Below, piece after piece: positions 16,834-26,698 of a DNA stretch of 64,000 nt. The stretch lies in the NCBI GenBank assembly GCA_021151825.1, contig JAGKWQ010000010.1:1-64000 (forward strand). The letters are read 5' to 3'. Made by a program: the position numbers and the translations under genes. The notes below the pieces were generated by a model. The model was not told where the DNA came from. It worked only from the letters and a program-made list of their open reading frames with translations, and did no database searches. Each line of letters begins with the position of its first letter. Positions within the stretch are counted from its first letter, which is position 1. Source of the DNA: Cellvibrionaceae bacterium. Lineage in GTDB: Bacteria > Pseudomonadota > Gammaproteobacteria > Pseudomonadales > Cellvibrionaceae.

Positions 16834-18624
16834 ATGAAGGTGTTAATAGTGTTGTTGGCGTTTTTGGGGTCGGCATGGGCAACTGCTGCTAGTTACAAGA
16901 TAGAACATTTGGAGCCAATGCAGTGGTGGGTGGGAATGAAGAATCCGCAATTGCAATTAATGGTGCACGGAGAAAATATTGCAGAGCTGACGCCGGATAT
17001 TAATTATGCCGGTGTAACCCTGAGTGGAGTAGAGCGCACCACCAATCCGAATTATGTATTTATTAATATGCAAATAGCTCCGGCAGCGAAGCCTGGAAAA
17101 TTAACGATTCGCTTTACTAAAAACGGTGTTGTGGAATTAACCCATCCTTATGTGCTGAAAAAACGTCGCGATGGTTCTGCGCAACGCAATAGTTTTTCTG
17201 CAAAGGACGCTGTGTATTTACTGACGCCGGATCGTTTTGCCAATGGTGATACGCGCAATGATTCACATCCGGAAATGCATGAAGTTGCTAATAGAAATAA
17301 TCCGGTTGGCCGCCATGGCGGTGACTTGAAAGGTATTAGCCAGAATCTGGATTATATTGCCACGATGGGCTTCACCATGATTTGGCCAACACCGATTGTG
17401 GAAAATAATCAGCCGGAATATTCCTACCACGGTTATTCGCCCACGAATTTTTATCGCATTGATCCTCGCTTTGGTAGCAATGATGAGTATAAAAAACTGG
17501 TGGCCAGTGCCAATAAAAAAGGCATTGGTTTTATCCAGGATATTGTGTTGAACCATATTGGTACCGGCCATTGGTGGATGCAGGATTTACCCGCAAGTAA
17601 TTGGTTAAATTATCAGAGTGGTTTTGTGCCCACCAATAACCAACACACGACAGTGCTGGATATCCATGTTGCACCGGAAGAAAAGCAACAATTTACCGAT
17701 GGCTGGTTTGTAAAAACCATGCCGGATATGAACCAGCGCAATCCGTTGTTGGCCAATTATTTAATTCAAAATACGATTTGGTGGATCGAGTACGTGAATT
17801 TATCTGGCATTCGCCAGGATACGTATGCGTATTCGGATAAACATTTTTTGGCGCGTTGGGCAAAAGCGGTGACGGATGAATATCCATATTTAAATATTGT
17901 CGGCGAGGAAATGAATTCCAATCCACACATTCTTGCCTATTGGCAGAAGGGTGCATTGAATCGCGATGGTTATGAATCCTACTTGCCGAGCCTGATGGAT
18001 TTTCCCATTGTGTATTTAATGCCGGAAGTATTAAACGCAAACGAAGGTTATGCCTCCGGGCTTATTAAACTCTACGAAATGATTGCCAATGATTTTGTAT
18101 ACGCTAATCCAATGAGCCTGATGGTATTTCCGGATAACCACGACATGTCCCGCATCTATTCGCTATTGCACGATGATCTGGATTTATGGAAAGCCTCTAT
18201 GCTGTTCACCGCAACCACCCGTGGCATTCCACAATTTTATTATGGTACCGAGGTATTAACGAAAAGCCCCATAGAGCGAAATGACGGGTTGTTACGCGCT
18301 GATTTTCCGGGTGGCTGGAAGTCTGACATCGTGAATGCTTTTACTGGCAAAGGGTTGGACAAACAACAGCGTGATGCACAAACCTATTTAAAAACACTGC
18401 TGCAATGGCGCAAACATAATACTGCTATTAGTAATGGACAATTAATTCATTACTTGCCGGAAAATGGTCACTATGTTTATTTTCGTTACGATCAAAATCG
18501 CAGAGTGATGGTGATATTAAATAAAAACAAACAATCATCTACTGTGGATTTGATACGTTTCAATAGGATGATCGGAACGGCGCGCTCCGGGTTTAATCCG
18601 CTCAAAAATGTTCACTTGATTTAA
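16834..18624 (+). CDS. GH13 cyclomaltodextrinase-like enzyme, 3' end frameshifted
   Basis: A paralog of the 12537 gene, 596 aa as read. An AGGAGA ribosome site and a signal peptide ending near TAAS support the start. It has the same N-terminal domain (HLEPMQWWVGMKNPQLQLMVHG) and barrel motifs: Asp329 in GIRQDTYAY, Glu358 in VGEEMN, Asp437 in FPDNHDMSR. The reading frame ends abruptly (KNVHLI) before the last beta-strands found in the paralog. Reading one frame over from the A5 run at 18604-18608 gives SLDLTQPLILDASESALIEY and a stop at 18672-18674, which matches the paralog's end (GESLVLPAKSSLVLELE). So a single-base deletion or sequencing error has removed about 20 C-terminal residues. The catalytic core is intact. 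Confidence 0.88.
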   Translation: MKVLIVLLAFLGSAWATAASYKIEHLEPMQWWVGMKNPQLQLMVHGENIAELTPDINYAGVTLSGVERTTNPNYVFINMQIAPAAKPGKLTIRFTKNGVVELTHPYVLKKRRDGSAQRNSFSAKDAVYLLTPDRFANGDTRNDSHPEMHEVANRNNPVGRHGGDLKGISQNLDYIATMGFTMIWPTPIVENNQPEYSYHGYSPTNFYRIDPRFGSNDEYKKLVASANKKGIGFIQDIVLNHIGTGHWWMQDLPASNWLNYQSGFVPTNNQHTTVLDIHVAPEEKQQFTDGWFVKTMPDMNQRNPLLANYLIQNTIWWIEYVNLSGIRQDTYAYSDKHFLARWAKAVTDEYPYLNIVGEEMNSNPHILAYWQKGALNRDGYESYLPSLMDFPIVYLMPEVLNANEGYASGLIKLYEMIANDFVYANPMSLMVFPDNHDMSRIYSLLHDDLDLWKASMLFTATTRGIPQFYYGTEVLTKSPIERNDGLLRADFPGGWKSDIVNAFTGKGLDKQQRDAQTYLKTLLQWRKHNTAISNGQLIHYLPENGHYVYFRYDQNRRVMVILNKNKQSSTVDLIRFNRMIGTARSGFNPLKNVHLI

Positions 18625-18797
18625 CGCAACCGTTGATCCTGGATGCCAGTGAATCGGCATTGATTGAATATTAATTTCTTTGCCACTATTTTTTTATTAG
18701 TAATTAATACAAGCCCGATATGGGCAGCCCCTGCTAACACTGGCGCTTAATCGGTGCCTGATATTCAAGTGTTACTTTTATTCTCCTTTTGCGCCTT

Positions 18798-18811
18798 TGC
18801 ATACGTATGCA
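18798..18811. promoter_or_regulatory. candidate LacI-family operator, site 8 (perfect palindrome)
   Basis: TGCATACGTATGCA, identical to site 2, 310 bp upstream of the pullulanase start. A possible -35 (TTGCAT, 18797-18802) and -10 (TTTTAT, 18 bp further) overlap it, which would suit direct repression; the promoter call is tentative. Confidence 0.8.
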
Positions 18812-18838
18812 GAGGCGTTGTTTTATCTGCCGGTTTTT

Positions 18839-18852
18839 TGCATACGTATGTA
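18839..18852. promoter_or_regulatory. candidate LacI-family operator, site 9
   Basis: TGCATACGTATGTA, centred 41 bp (about four helical turns) from site 8. The two would lie on the same DNA face upstream of the pullulanase/TonB receptor pair. Nothing else is recognised between 18853 and 19120. Confidence 0.77.
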
Positions 18853-19120
18853 GTTTGCGAATGGAAATTTGCAAACTTAGACTAAGCTTTGAGCATTAAT
18901 TTATTAATTCAATTGATTAATTTTCTAAAAATTCACGTCAGCCATGCAGTGTTTTTTATGCATGTATTTCTTGTGGCCTGATTGCAAATATTCGCGAGCG
19001 ATAACTAAAAAAACGCTCATTATGATCGGGAATATACGAAGGCAATTTGATAAAGCAACGTTGCCGGATACCAGTTCGTGTTTGATACCAATGTAAAAAT
19101 AATATTGTGGGAGATGGCAA

Positions 19121-22100
19121 ATGAACCTTAACGCGCGAAATAAAATCAGGCGGCTAATACAGGGAGTGCTTCCCCTGTTATTAGTGGCTTTTACGTTGAC
19201 TGGTTGCGGCGGTGGCAGTGGTACTGATAATAAAAAAGTCGATTTGCCGACCTGTCGCGATCCGCAAGTTGTGCTGGATAACGGCACTTGCGGTGATCCT
19301 CGTCCACCGTATGAATTGCCGGCGTGTCCTGAAGGGCAAGTGCGCGATGGTGAAAATTGTATCGTGCCGGATTTTCCCGCACCGGAAAGAAAGCCGGGAC
19401 CCAACGAGGTTGTGATTTATGTGAATGTGGAAGGTACTGATGATGAACGCTTCAGTGCCTTTGCCGGTTACAACCTGCACTTGTGGCAGGATTGCGGTGG
19501 CGGCTGGGGAAGTTCTGCAACTGACAGTACCGGCAAGACCTACACCATTCCAACGACCTGGCCATTTGGCCCGGGTATCAGCAGCAAAAATACCGGTGCA
19601 GCCGGTGAGCGACATGATCCTTACTATGGTGCATTCTTTGTCATTCCCACCAGCGAATTGGGCACCTGCGGTAATTTCATTATCAAAACACCCGGTGGCG
19701 CTGCGCAAACGGACAATATGCAAATCAGTATCAAACGCGGCGGTGGCGATTTTGATCGCATGGCCTGGGTAGTTGTGAATACCAGTAATATGCGCAATAG
19801 CCGGTTGAGCGATATTCCGGTTTGCCTTACTGAAAAATGCACGCTTGAACGTCCGCTGGTGAGCATCAGCGATGTGGAAGCGCATTGGATTAGTCCGCGT
19901 ACTATTTTGTGGAATCGCGAATTTGCGGCGAATAAAAAAGTTGAACTTTATCGTTCAACCGCCGGTGGTATCAGTGCTGCGCAAGATGGCAATTTGCAAG
20001 GCGGGCAATTATTGGCAACGCTAAATCCTGGTCGTGTGATGACGGAAGAAGAGCAAGCGTTGGTGCCGTATCTGGATAATTACCTTGCCTATGATTTACC
20101 GGCTAATGTTGCTATCGACACAATTAAATCAGCATTGAAAGACGAGCTGATTATTCTCGGTCGTTACGATTCGGTTGAAAAAAATGATAAGGATGAAACT
20201 GTCACTATCGAGCGTGGCCGTGCCACACGCATTCAATTGCCCCATGTGCTGGATGCACTTTATACCGCCAGTGCAAATGCCGATGCAGATGAAGCAAAAC
20301 TCGGCGTGAATTACAGCGATGGTGTGGGGGTTTCTGTATGGGCTCCCACCGCGCAAAATGTTGAGCTGCGCATTTATTCCGGTGAGCCTTTGCGTGTTGC
20401 CGATACAAAAACCATGCAGTGGGATGCGAATACCGGTATCTGGAGTTACAAAGGTTCGGCGGCAGAATTGGATCGCAAGTACTATCGTTTCCGCGTGACT
20501 GCTTACAATCCATTGGCGAAGAAAGTGCAACGCCTTGAAGTTACCGATCCTTATTCGGTATCACTGTCGACTAACAGTCGCCATTCACAATTTGTGAATT
20601 TAAATGATGCGGATTTGAAACCGGCGGGTTGGGATAACCACGCCGTGCCTACCGTTGTTGCACCAGAAGCGGCAACAATTTATGAAGGTCATGTGCGCGA
20701 TTTCAGCGTCAGCGATCAAAGCACGCCGACGGCGTTCCGCGGTAAATATCTCGCATTTGCCCAAACCAATACCGCACCGGTTGAGCATCTGCGCAAATTG
20801 GTTGCATCAGGTCTTACTCATATTCATTTACTGCCGAGCAACGACATTTCTTCCATCAATGAAGATGCTACGGCACAAGTAAACCTCGACAGTTACATTT
20901 TTGAGTTGTGTCAAAAAGTCGCGGACAAGGCGTCCGTGGAAGTATGCGATGGTTCTGTGAGTAACGGCGCCACTATTCGCAGTGTGTTGCAAGGGTTTGA
21001 TCCACAATCCGCCAAGGCGCGTTCGCTGGCTGCGGCTATGGCGGATTTGGATGGTTTCAACTGGGGTTATGACCCGCAACATTTCAATGCGCCGGAAGGC
21101 AGCTACGCCACCAATCCGCAGGGCGCGGTGCGCGTAAAAGAAATGCGTGAAATGAACATGGCGTTGCATCAACTGGGTTTGCGTGTGGTGATGGATGTGG
21201 TTTATCCGCACACTGTCTCATCTGGTTTCGAAGCGGCTAATTCTGTGTTCGATAAAGTGGTTCCCGGGTATTACTATCGCACCAATCCCGCTACCGCCGA
21301 ACCGGAAAGAGGTACAGCTGCCGGGCCGGATACCGCAACGGAACATCGCATGATGGGCAAATTCGTTGCCGACTCTGTGGTGCAGTGGGCGCAGCAATAC
21401 AAAGTGGATGGTTTCCGTTTTGACCAATCCGGCTTTATGCCCAAATCCGTCTTGGTCGATGCTTATGAAGCCGTGCAAGCGGTGGATGCCGATAATTACT
21501 TCTACGCCGAAGCCTGGACACCAGCGGGCGGTACCTCCGGTGATCGTATTGTTGAGCGCGCAGTCCAGGATGCGTTGGCAGGCACCGGCATTGGTACGTT
21601 CAATGACCGTATTCGCAACCCGTTACAGCGCCTGGCGCTGATTCGCGGGGAGAATGTGGATGCGGTGCGTGCCGGCCTTGCTGGTAACCTCAGAAACTTC
21701 AAGCTCAAAACCCGCTCCGGAGCGGTTGTTAATGCGGAAACCGTAGGTGCTTATAACCTCGATCCGCAAGAGGCCGTTAACTATGTGGATAAGCACGATA
21801 ACGAAACCCTGTGGGACTGGATCCATCGCCCCGATGCGGTGCCGGCGTCATTGGGAATTGCCGAGCGTGTGCGTATTAGCAGCCTGACCAGTTCCATTCC
21901 CTTGCTGAGCCAGGGTGTGCCGTTTATCCATATGGGTAACGATCTGTTGCGCTCCAAATCCATGTCGCCTAACAGCTACAACGCGGGCGACTGGTTCAAT
22001 GCAGTGGATTTCACTAAACAATCCAATAACTGGGCAGTTGGTTTGCCGCCGGAATTGCGCGATGGTGTGACGGATCCTTATGTGCAAACCCTGTTTGCCA

Positions 22101-23608
22101 ATCCGAATACCAAGCCAATGGCTAGCCATATCGCGCAAGCTTCCTCCGTGTTTGACGAGTTCCTGTCTATCGCATCTGGCAGCCCGTTATTCAGCCTGCA
22201 AACCGCCGTTGAAGTGTTGGATCGTGTCGGTTTCCACGACGGAGGCAAGAGCCAGGTAGCGGGGCTGATTGTGTACAGCATCGATGATGGTGTCGGCACT
22301 GTTGGCGATAGTGGTGTTGCCCGTGCAGATCTCGACCCGGCTGTCGATGCCATCGTTGTAGTGATTAACGGTACTGCGTCCACGCAAACGCCAACGGTAA
22401 AAACCGCGAACGGTTTTACGCTGCATAGCATCCAGAAAAACTCGGCCGATTCCGTAGTGCGCACCGCTAGCTTTGCAGCGGTAGACGGTGGCGGAACCTT
22501 CAGCGTTCCCGCTTACACCACCGCCGTATTTGTGAAAGTGCAGGCGGGTGTCCAGGGTGAAGGTTTGTCGGCAACGGCCAGTATTGGCTCCAGCACCGTA
22601 GTGCCTTATGGCGATACCGCAATCTATGTGCGCGGCGATGTATCGGCTGCCGGTTGGGATGCAACGGCGGCAAATCGCATGACCTATGACGGCGAAGGTA
22701 TTTACTCGGTGTTGCTGAACGTTCCTGCCGGAACCCATAACTTCAAAGTCGCAGAGGCTAACTGGAGCAGTCCGAACCTTGGCTCGAACCAACCAATCAG
22801 CATCGGTGGTTCTATCACGCTGACGCAGGGCAGCAATGACAATATCGCCATTACTGTGCCCACTGCCGGCCAATATCGCTTTGAGCTGGATGCTTCCAGC
22901 AGCACTACTGCACCGACCCTGCGGGTAATCGATCCGGAAACCTGGAAAGGTACACCTGTTTATCTACCGGGTCAGATAACGGCTAATGGGTGGAGTTTCA
23001 GTGCCAGTAACCAATTGGCCTACGAGGGCAATAGTATTTATGCCTCCAGTTTGCATCTGGCGCCCGGTTCCTACGAGTTCAAAGTTGCTTCCAGCGATTG
23101 GTCCACCATCAACCTGGGTTCTGCCAGCGCGGTGATATTGGGCGAGAGCCTGGTACTGGCGCAAGGCGGCGATAACCTCAGGCTCAATGTCGACGCAGAG
23201 GCCAATTATCGCTTTGTGGTCGATGCACGCAATCCGGATGCGCCGGTGATCAAGGTGTATCGCGAGGATTTATTTGCCGCAACGCCGATTTACTTGCGTG
23301 GACAGGTGTCAGCTGCTGGTTGGGATGGAACTGATGCCACTAACAAACTTGTGTACCAAAGTAAGGGCCTTTACTCCCTCACATTATCGATGGCTGCAGG
23401 CACCTACCAATTCAAAGTGGCAGAAGCCAATTGGACCAATCCTAACCTCGGCGGTGCAGCACTCGTCCTTGGCGAAGCTGGCGATTTGGTTCAAGGCTCC
23501 AACGATAACTTGTCGATCACCATCCCCAGTGCCGGGAACTATCGCTTCACGGTGGATACCACCAGCCCTAATGCCGTCACCTTAACCGTGACGGCAGTGG
23601 GCAACTAA
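19121..23608 (+). CDS. pullulanase-like GH13 lipoprotein with three C-terminal repeats
   Basis: A 1495-aa debranching-type enzyme. The signal carries lipobox LTGC, so it is anchored, probably on the cell surface. Order of parts: low-complexity region with Cys-rich CPEGQVRDGENC; pullulanase-associated carbohydrate-binding domain (about 95-220, VIYVNVEGTDDERF); CBM48-like domain (about 390-490, VSVWAPTAQNVELRIY); GH13 barrel with nucleophile Asp768 (GFRFDQSGF), acid/base Glu797 (YAEAWTP) and Asp893 (VDKHDNETLWD); then three ~110-residue repeats from about 1163, 1276 and 1386, each with an IYxxGxxxAxGW start and a YxFKVAxxxW core. The repeats resemble starch-binding modules. The motif after the nucleophile (QSGF rather than MGxH) is divergent. 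It is followed 55 bp later by a TonB receptor. Confidence 0.92.
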   Translation: MNLNARNKIRRLIQGVLPLLLVAFTLTGCGGGSGTDNKKVDLPTCRDPQVVLDNGTCGDPRPPYELPACPEGQVRDGENCIVPDFPAPERKPGPNEVVIYVNVEGTDDERFSAFAGYNLHLWQDCGGGWGSSATDSTGKTYTIPTTWPFGPGISSKNTGAAGERHDPYYGAFFVIPTSELGTCGNFIIKTPGGAAQTDNMQISIKRGGGDFDRMAWVVVNTSNMRNSRLSDIPVCLTEKCTLERPLVSISDVEAHWISPRTILWNREFAANKKVELYRSTAGGISAAQDGNLQGGQLLATLNPGRVMTEEEQALVPYLDNYLAYDLPANVAIDTIKSALKDELIILGRYDSVEKNDKDETVTIERGRATRIQLPHVLDALYTASANADADEAKLGVNYSDGVGVSVWAPTAQNVELRIYSGEPLRVADTKTMQWDANTGIWSYKGSAAELDRKYYRFRVTAYNPLAKKVQRLEVTDPYSVSLSTNSRHSQFVNLNDADLKPAGWDNHAVPTVVAPEAATIYEGHVRDFSVSDQSTPTAFRGKYLAFAQTNTAPVEHLRKLVASGLTHIHLLPSNDISSINEDATAQVNLDSYIFELCQKVADKASVEVCDGSVSNGATIRSVLQGFDPQSAKARSLAAAMADLDGFNWGYDPQHFNAPEGSYATNPQGAVRVKEMREMNMALHQLGLRVVMDVVYPHTVSSGFEAANSVFDKVVPGYYYRTNPATAEPERGTAAGPDTATEHRMMGKFVADSVVQWAQQYKVDGFRFDQSGFMPKSVLVDAYEAVQAVDADNYFYAEAWTPAGGTSGDRIVERAVQDALAGTGIGTFNDRIRNPLQRLALIRGENVDAVRAGLAGNLRNFKLKTRSGAVVNAETVGAYNLDPQEAVNYVDKHDNETLWDWIHRPDAVPASLGIAERVRISSLTSSIPLLSQGVPFIHMGNDLLRSKSMSPNSYNAGDWFNAVDFTKQSNNWAVGLPPELRDGVTDPYVQTLFANPNTKPMASHIAQASSVFDEFLSIASGSPLFSLQTAVEVLDRVGFHDGGKSQVAGLIVYSIDDGVGTVGDSGVARADLDPAVDAIVVVINGTASTQTPTVKTANGFTLHSIQKNSADSVVRTASFAAVDGGGTFSVPAYTTAVFVKVQAGVQGEGLSATASIGSSTVVPYGDTAIYVRGDVSAAGWDATAANRMTYDGEGIYSVLLNVPAGTHNFKVAEANWSSPNLGSNQPISIGGSITLTQGSNDNIAITVPTAGQYRFELDASSSTTAPTLRVIDPETWKGTPVYLPGQITANGWSFSASNQLAYEGNSIYASSLHLAPGSYEFKVASSDWSTINLGSASAVILGESLVLAQGGDNLRLNVDAEANYRFVVDARNPDAPVIKVYREDLFAATPIYLRGQVSAAGWDGTDATNKLVYQSKGLYSLTLSMAAGTYQFKVAEANWTNPNLGGAALVLGEAGDLVQGSNDNLSITIPSAGNYRFTVDTTSPNAVTLTVTAVGN

Positions 23609-23614
23609 ACCAAC

Positions 23615-23641
23615 CAGCGCCCGGCTGTGGGTCGGGCGCTG
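23615..23641. other. intercistronic stem-loop
   Basis: CAGCGCCCG pairs with CGGGCGCTG (23615-23623/23633-23641). There is no T-tract, so it is unlikely to terminate; it may stabilise the pullulanase mRNA end or lower expression of the downstream receptor in a shared transcript. Confidence 0.6.
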
Positions 23642-23663
23642 AATGCGATAGCTAACGGATAAG

Positions 23664-26600
23664 ATGAGAATACGAAAAATGAAAACATTCCCCGTAAAAC
23701 CACTGGCCCTGATGGTTGCCGCCCTGGCGGTTGCGCCCTGGTCAAACAGTGTGCTGGCCCAGGCGTCAGACGAAGACAAGAAAGAAGGCGTGGAAGAGGT
23801 TGTGGTCACCGGCTACGCCTTGTCGATTCAGAACAGTATTGATATCAAGCGCAATGCGGACACGGTTGTGCAGGCAATTTCTGCCGACGACCTGGGCGCG
23901 TTGCCCGATGCCTCCATTGCCGATGCGCTCGGCCGTGTGCCCGGTATCACCATCACCCGCTCCGGCGGCCAGGCGGGAACCATCCAGGTGCGCGGTATGG
24001 GTGAGGGTTTTGTATTCTCCACCTTGAATGGTCGCGAGCAGGTATCGCCTAACGGTACCCGTGCGATGGAATTCAGCCAGTTTCCATCCGAGTTGATCCA
24101 ATCGGTAGAAGTGTATATGTCACCCAAGGCATCGCTGATTGAAGGTGGTGTGGCGGGCACGGTGGAATTGAAAACGGCCAACCCGCTGGAAATGGAAGAC
24201 GACCAGAAAGTTGTACTGGGGGTGCGTGGTAGTTTTAACGATCAAGCCGACGATATTTACGGCGCAGATCCCTATGGCAAACGCTTCTCTGCCTCTTTCC
24301 AGAAAAAATTATTTGATGACAAACTTGGCCTCGCGTTGGGGTATGCACGGTTAGTGCAACCGCGTTCAGCCACGCGTTTTGAACAATACAATTACGAGAC
24401 CACGCCTTATTCGCTGGTTAAACCGGACGAACGTTTATCGACAGCGATTGTTGATAGAGACTTCAATGCAGTGTCCACCGCCAATCGCCCCACGTCAGTA
24501 TTTATGGCGGAAGGTTTCGAAGTATTCCAGACCGGCGGTGAAGAAACCCGCGATGGTTATGTGGCAGCGATTCAATTTGAACCGACGGAAAACCTGTCCA
24601 TCCAGTCCGATGTTTTTTATTCCAAGTTTGAATCCGATAGTTACTCGCGCGGCTTCCGTGTGCAACCGTTGCGCAATGCCGACATTGCCAGCATGGTACT
24701 GTGGAATAACGCTGCGGTAGTGGGGGGCGAATTCAAAACCAGCGATACTTCTCCTACTGCGCTTAATTTGCAAATTAACAGCAACGATGTCACCCAGACC
24801 AATGAGTTGCTATCCGGTGGTTTGAATTTGCAATGGCAACAGGATGCACTGACCGCATCGCTGGATTTATCGCACTCTGATGCCTCCGGTGAACAAGCAG
24901 ACGGTGTGGTGCGTGCGTATTTGTATCGCCCCAAATCGGCAGCGACACCCAACGCTGATCCGTTTGAGCGCGATCCGGATCAATCTGTTACGTATTTACT
25001 GGACGGCATTAATGTGCCCAGCGTGAGCATGAGCCGCGATTACACCAGTTACGACAGCAACGGCGTCAGCAATGTTCGCCTCGCCAATTACGAGCGCTAT
25101 CCGCGCATTAACGACGATGTGATTAGCGCAGCGCGATTCGATGTGAAATATGAATTGGAAGTGCCGCTGATCAGTTCTGTTGAAGCAGGCGTGCGCTACT
25201 CGGAGCGCAACCATAAAGATCGTCGCCAGGTATTTGTGTACGGCGATGGTGCTGCAACAACGATTTTTACTGATTGGTCTTTGCCGATCACTACCGAAAA
25301 TTCTGATGTAGTGAATTGGAAAGGGGAGTTCTCGCATTTTCCATCATTTATCGCCATTGATGGTGATGCGATTATTAAGGAAGCCCATGAAAAAGGTTTG
25401 GTATTGGGGCCAGTGCCTGCGGCAACGGCGGCTAATCCCAATCCGGTTGCCAGTGCGCGTTCAATTGAGCCTGCAGCGCGTTGGGGTGAAGGCCGCGATT
25501 GGTCGATGAAACAGCGTTCGAATATTGATGAAAATATCACGTCGTTTTATTTGCAAGCCAATATAGCGACGACATTACTGGATCGCGATCTGGTGGGAAA
25601 TATTGGCATTCGCCATGTACGCAGTGATCAAACCAGTACCGCATTAATCAACGTGAATGGCAACCCGGAAAAAGGCGCACAGGAAATTTGCGATGAAGTG
25701 GGGCAATGCAAATCGGATTACTCTTACCAGAATTTAGGCGCGAAGTACGATCACGATTTGCCATCATTAAATTTAAATTACAGCCTTGCTGATAATGATC
25801 AATTACGTTTGGCGTTGGCGCGTGTACTGTCTCGCCCACCAATAAATCGTTTGGCCTCCAGTGACTCAGAAGGTACCGTGGCTGTTGTCGGTGATGAAGC
25901 CTTTTTTAATTACGGAGGTGATACTGCGACATCCCCATTTCTCACCCCGTTTATTGCTGACCAGATTGATATCTCCTATGAACATTACATGCCGGAGACC
26001 AATGGTTCGTTTGTAATCGCTGCGTATCACCGCGAAATTAAATCGTTTATTCAGGATATTACTTACGAGGATTACGATTTCCGCGCGAATGGTTTTGATA
26101 TGCCTGATACATGGGATATTCTCGATGCCGGTAACAATATTATCGAAACCGAAGTGCTTAATGGCGATTACAAAACAGTCATCAACAACAAAAAAGGCGG
26201 ATTTATTCGCGGCCTGGAAATTTCCTACACGCAAACCTTTAATTTCCTGCCAAAGTTGTGGCAAGGCTTGGGGGTGAGTACCAGTTACTCATTAACCGAC
26301 AGTGAAATCAGTGTGGTGAACCCGGTAGAAAGTGTTCAGGGTAGCAACAATTTGCCGTTCCCTGGTTTGGTAGAAAAATCGGCGAACTTCACGTTGTTCT
26401 ATAGCTATGGTGCGTTTGAAACACGCCTCTCAACAACTTATCAGGATTCATTTGTGGGTGAGACGCGCAACGTGAATTTACAACCCATTGTTTATGCCCC
26501 TGAAACACTGTTGGATTATCAAGCGTCATACAAATTTGATAACGGTGTTGATGTTATTTTCTCCGTTACCAACCTGACGAATGAACCCAACAGAAGTTAT

Positions 26601-26678
26601 ATGTTTGATGAAGACTTAACACGAACATTGCAATGGTTTGGTCGTACGTTTTACGTAGGTGCGAATTATACGTTCTAA
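23664..26678 (+). CDS. second TonB-dependent receptor of the starch locus
   Basis: A 999-1004-aa outer-membrane transporter; ATGs at 23664 and 23679 are both in frame, and the second gives a typical signal peptide (MKTFPVKPLALMVAALAVAP) ending near VLAQ. The TonB-box-like EEVVVTGYALSIQNS, plug segment (DDLGALPDASIADALGRVPGITITRS, then VRGMGEGFVFSTLNGREQ) and a barrel ending in YTF are clear. It diverges from the receptor at 9576, so it probably prefers a different dextrin, perhaps branched products of the adjacent pullulanase. No operator is seen in the 55-bp gap, so it is most likely co-transcribed with the pullulanase from sites 8 and 9. A terminator follows. Confidence 0.93.
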   Translation: MRIRKMKTFPVKPLALMVAALAVAPWSNSVLAQASDEDKKEGVEEVVVTGYALSIQNSIDIKRNADTVVQAISADDLGALPDASIADALGRVPGITITRSGGQAGTIQVRGMGEGFVFSTLNGREQVSPNGTRAMEFSQFPSELIQSVEVYMSPKASLIEGGVAGTVELKTANPLEMEDDQKVVLGVRGSFNDQADDIYGADPYGKRFSASFQKKLFDDKLGLALGYARLVQPRSATRFEQYNYETTPYSLVKPDERLSTAIVDRDFNAVSTANRPTSVFMAEGFEVFQTGGEETRDGYVAAIQFEPTENLSIQSDVFYSKFESDSYSRGFRVQPLRNADIASMVLWNNAAVVGGEFKTSDTSPTALNLQINSNDVTQTNELLSGGLNLQWQQDALTASLDLSHSDASGEQADGVVRAYLYRPKSAATPNADPFERDPDQSVTYLLDGINVPSVSMSRDYTSYDSNGVSNVRLANYERYPRINDDVISAARFDVKYELEVPLISSVEAGVRYSERNHKDRRQVFVYGDGAATTIFTDWSLPITTENSDVVNWKGEFSHFPSFIAIDGDAIIKEAHEKGLVLGPVPAATAANPNPVASARSIEPAARWGEGRDWSMKQRSNIDENITSFYLQANIATTLLDRDLVGNIGIRHVRSDQTSTALINVNGNPEKGAQEICDEVGQCKSDYSYQNLGAKYDHDLPSLNLNYSLADNDQLRLALARVLSRPPINRLASSDSEGTVAVVGDEAFFNYGGDTATSPFLTPFIADQIDISYEHYMPETNGSFVIAAYHREIKSFIQDITYEDYDFRANGFDMPDTWDILDAGNNIIETEVLNGDYKTVINNKKGGFIRGLEISYTQTFNFLPKLWQGLGVSTSYSLTDSEISVVNPVESVQGSNNLPFPGLVEKSANFTLFYSYGAFETRLSTTYQDSFVGETRNVNLQPIVYAPETLLDYQASYKFDNGVDVIFSVTNLTNEPNRSYMFDEDLTRTLQWFGRTFYVGANYTF

Positions 26679-26698
26679 TGCTAGGCGTTAAATTTTGT

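Noticed and set aside
16553..16892. Two short frames in the gap before the second cyclomaltodextrinase-like gene
   Set aside because: Overlapping low-complexity hydrophobic frames, no ribosome site, and the longer one runs into the true gene in another frame.
17819..17826. ATACGTAT inside the 16834 GH13 gene
   Set aside because: It lies in coding sequence (RQDTYAY) and lacks the TG...CA outer bases; a chance match is likely. The same holds for 31881-31888 in the RHS gene and 36471-36478 in the 35567 gene.
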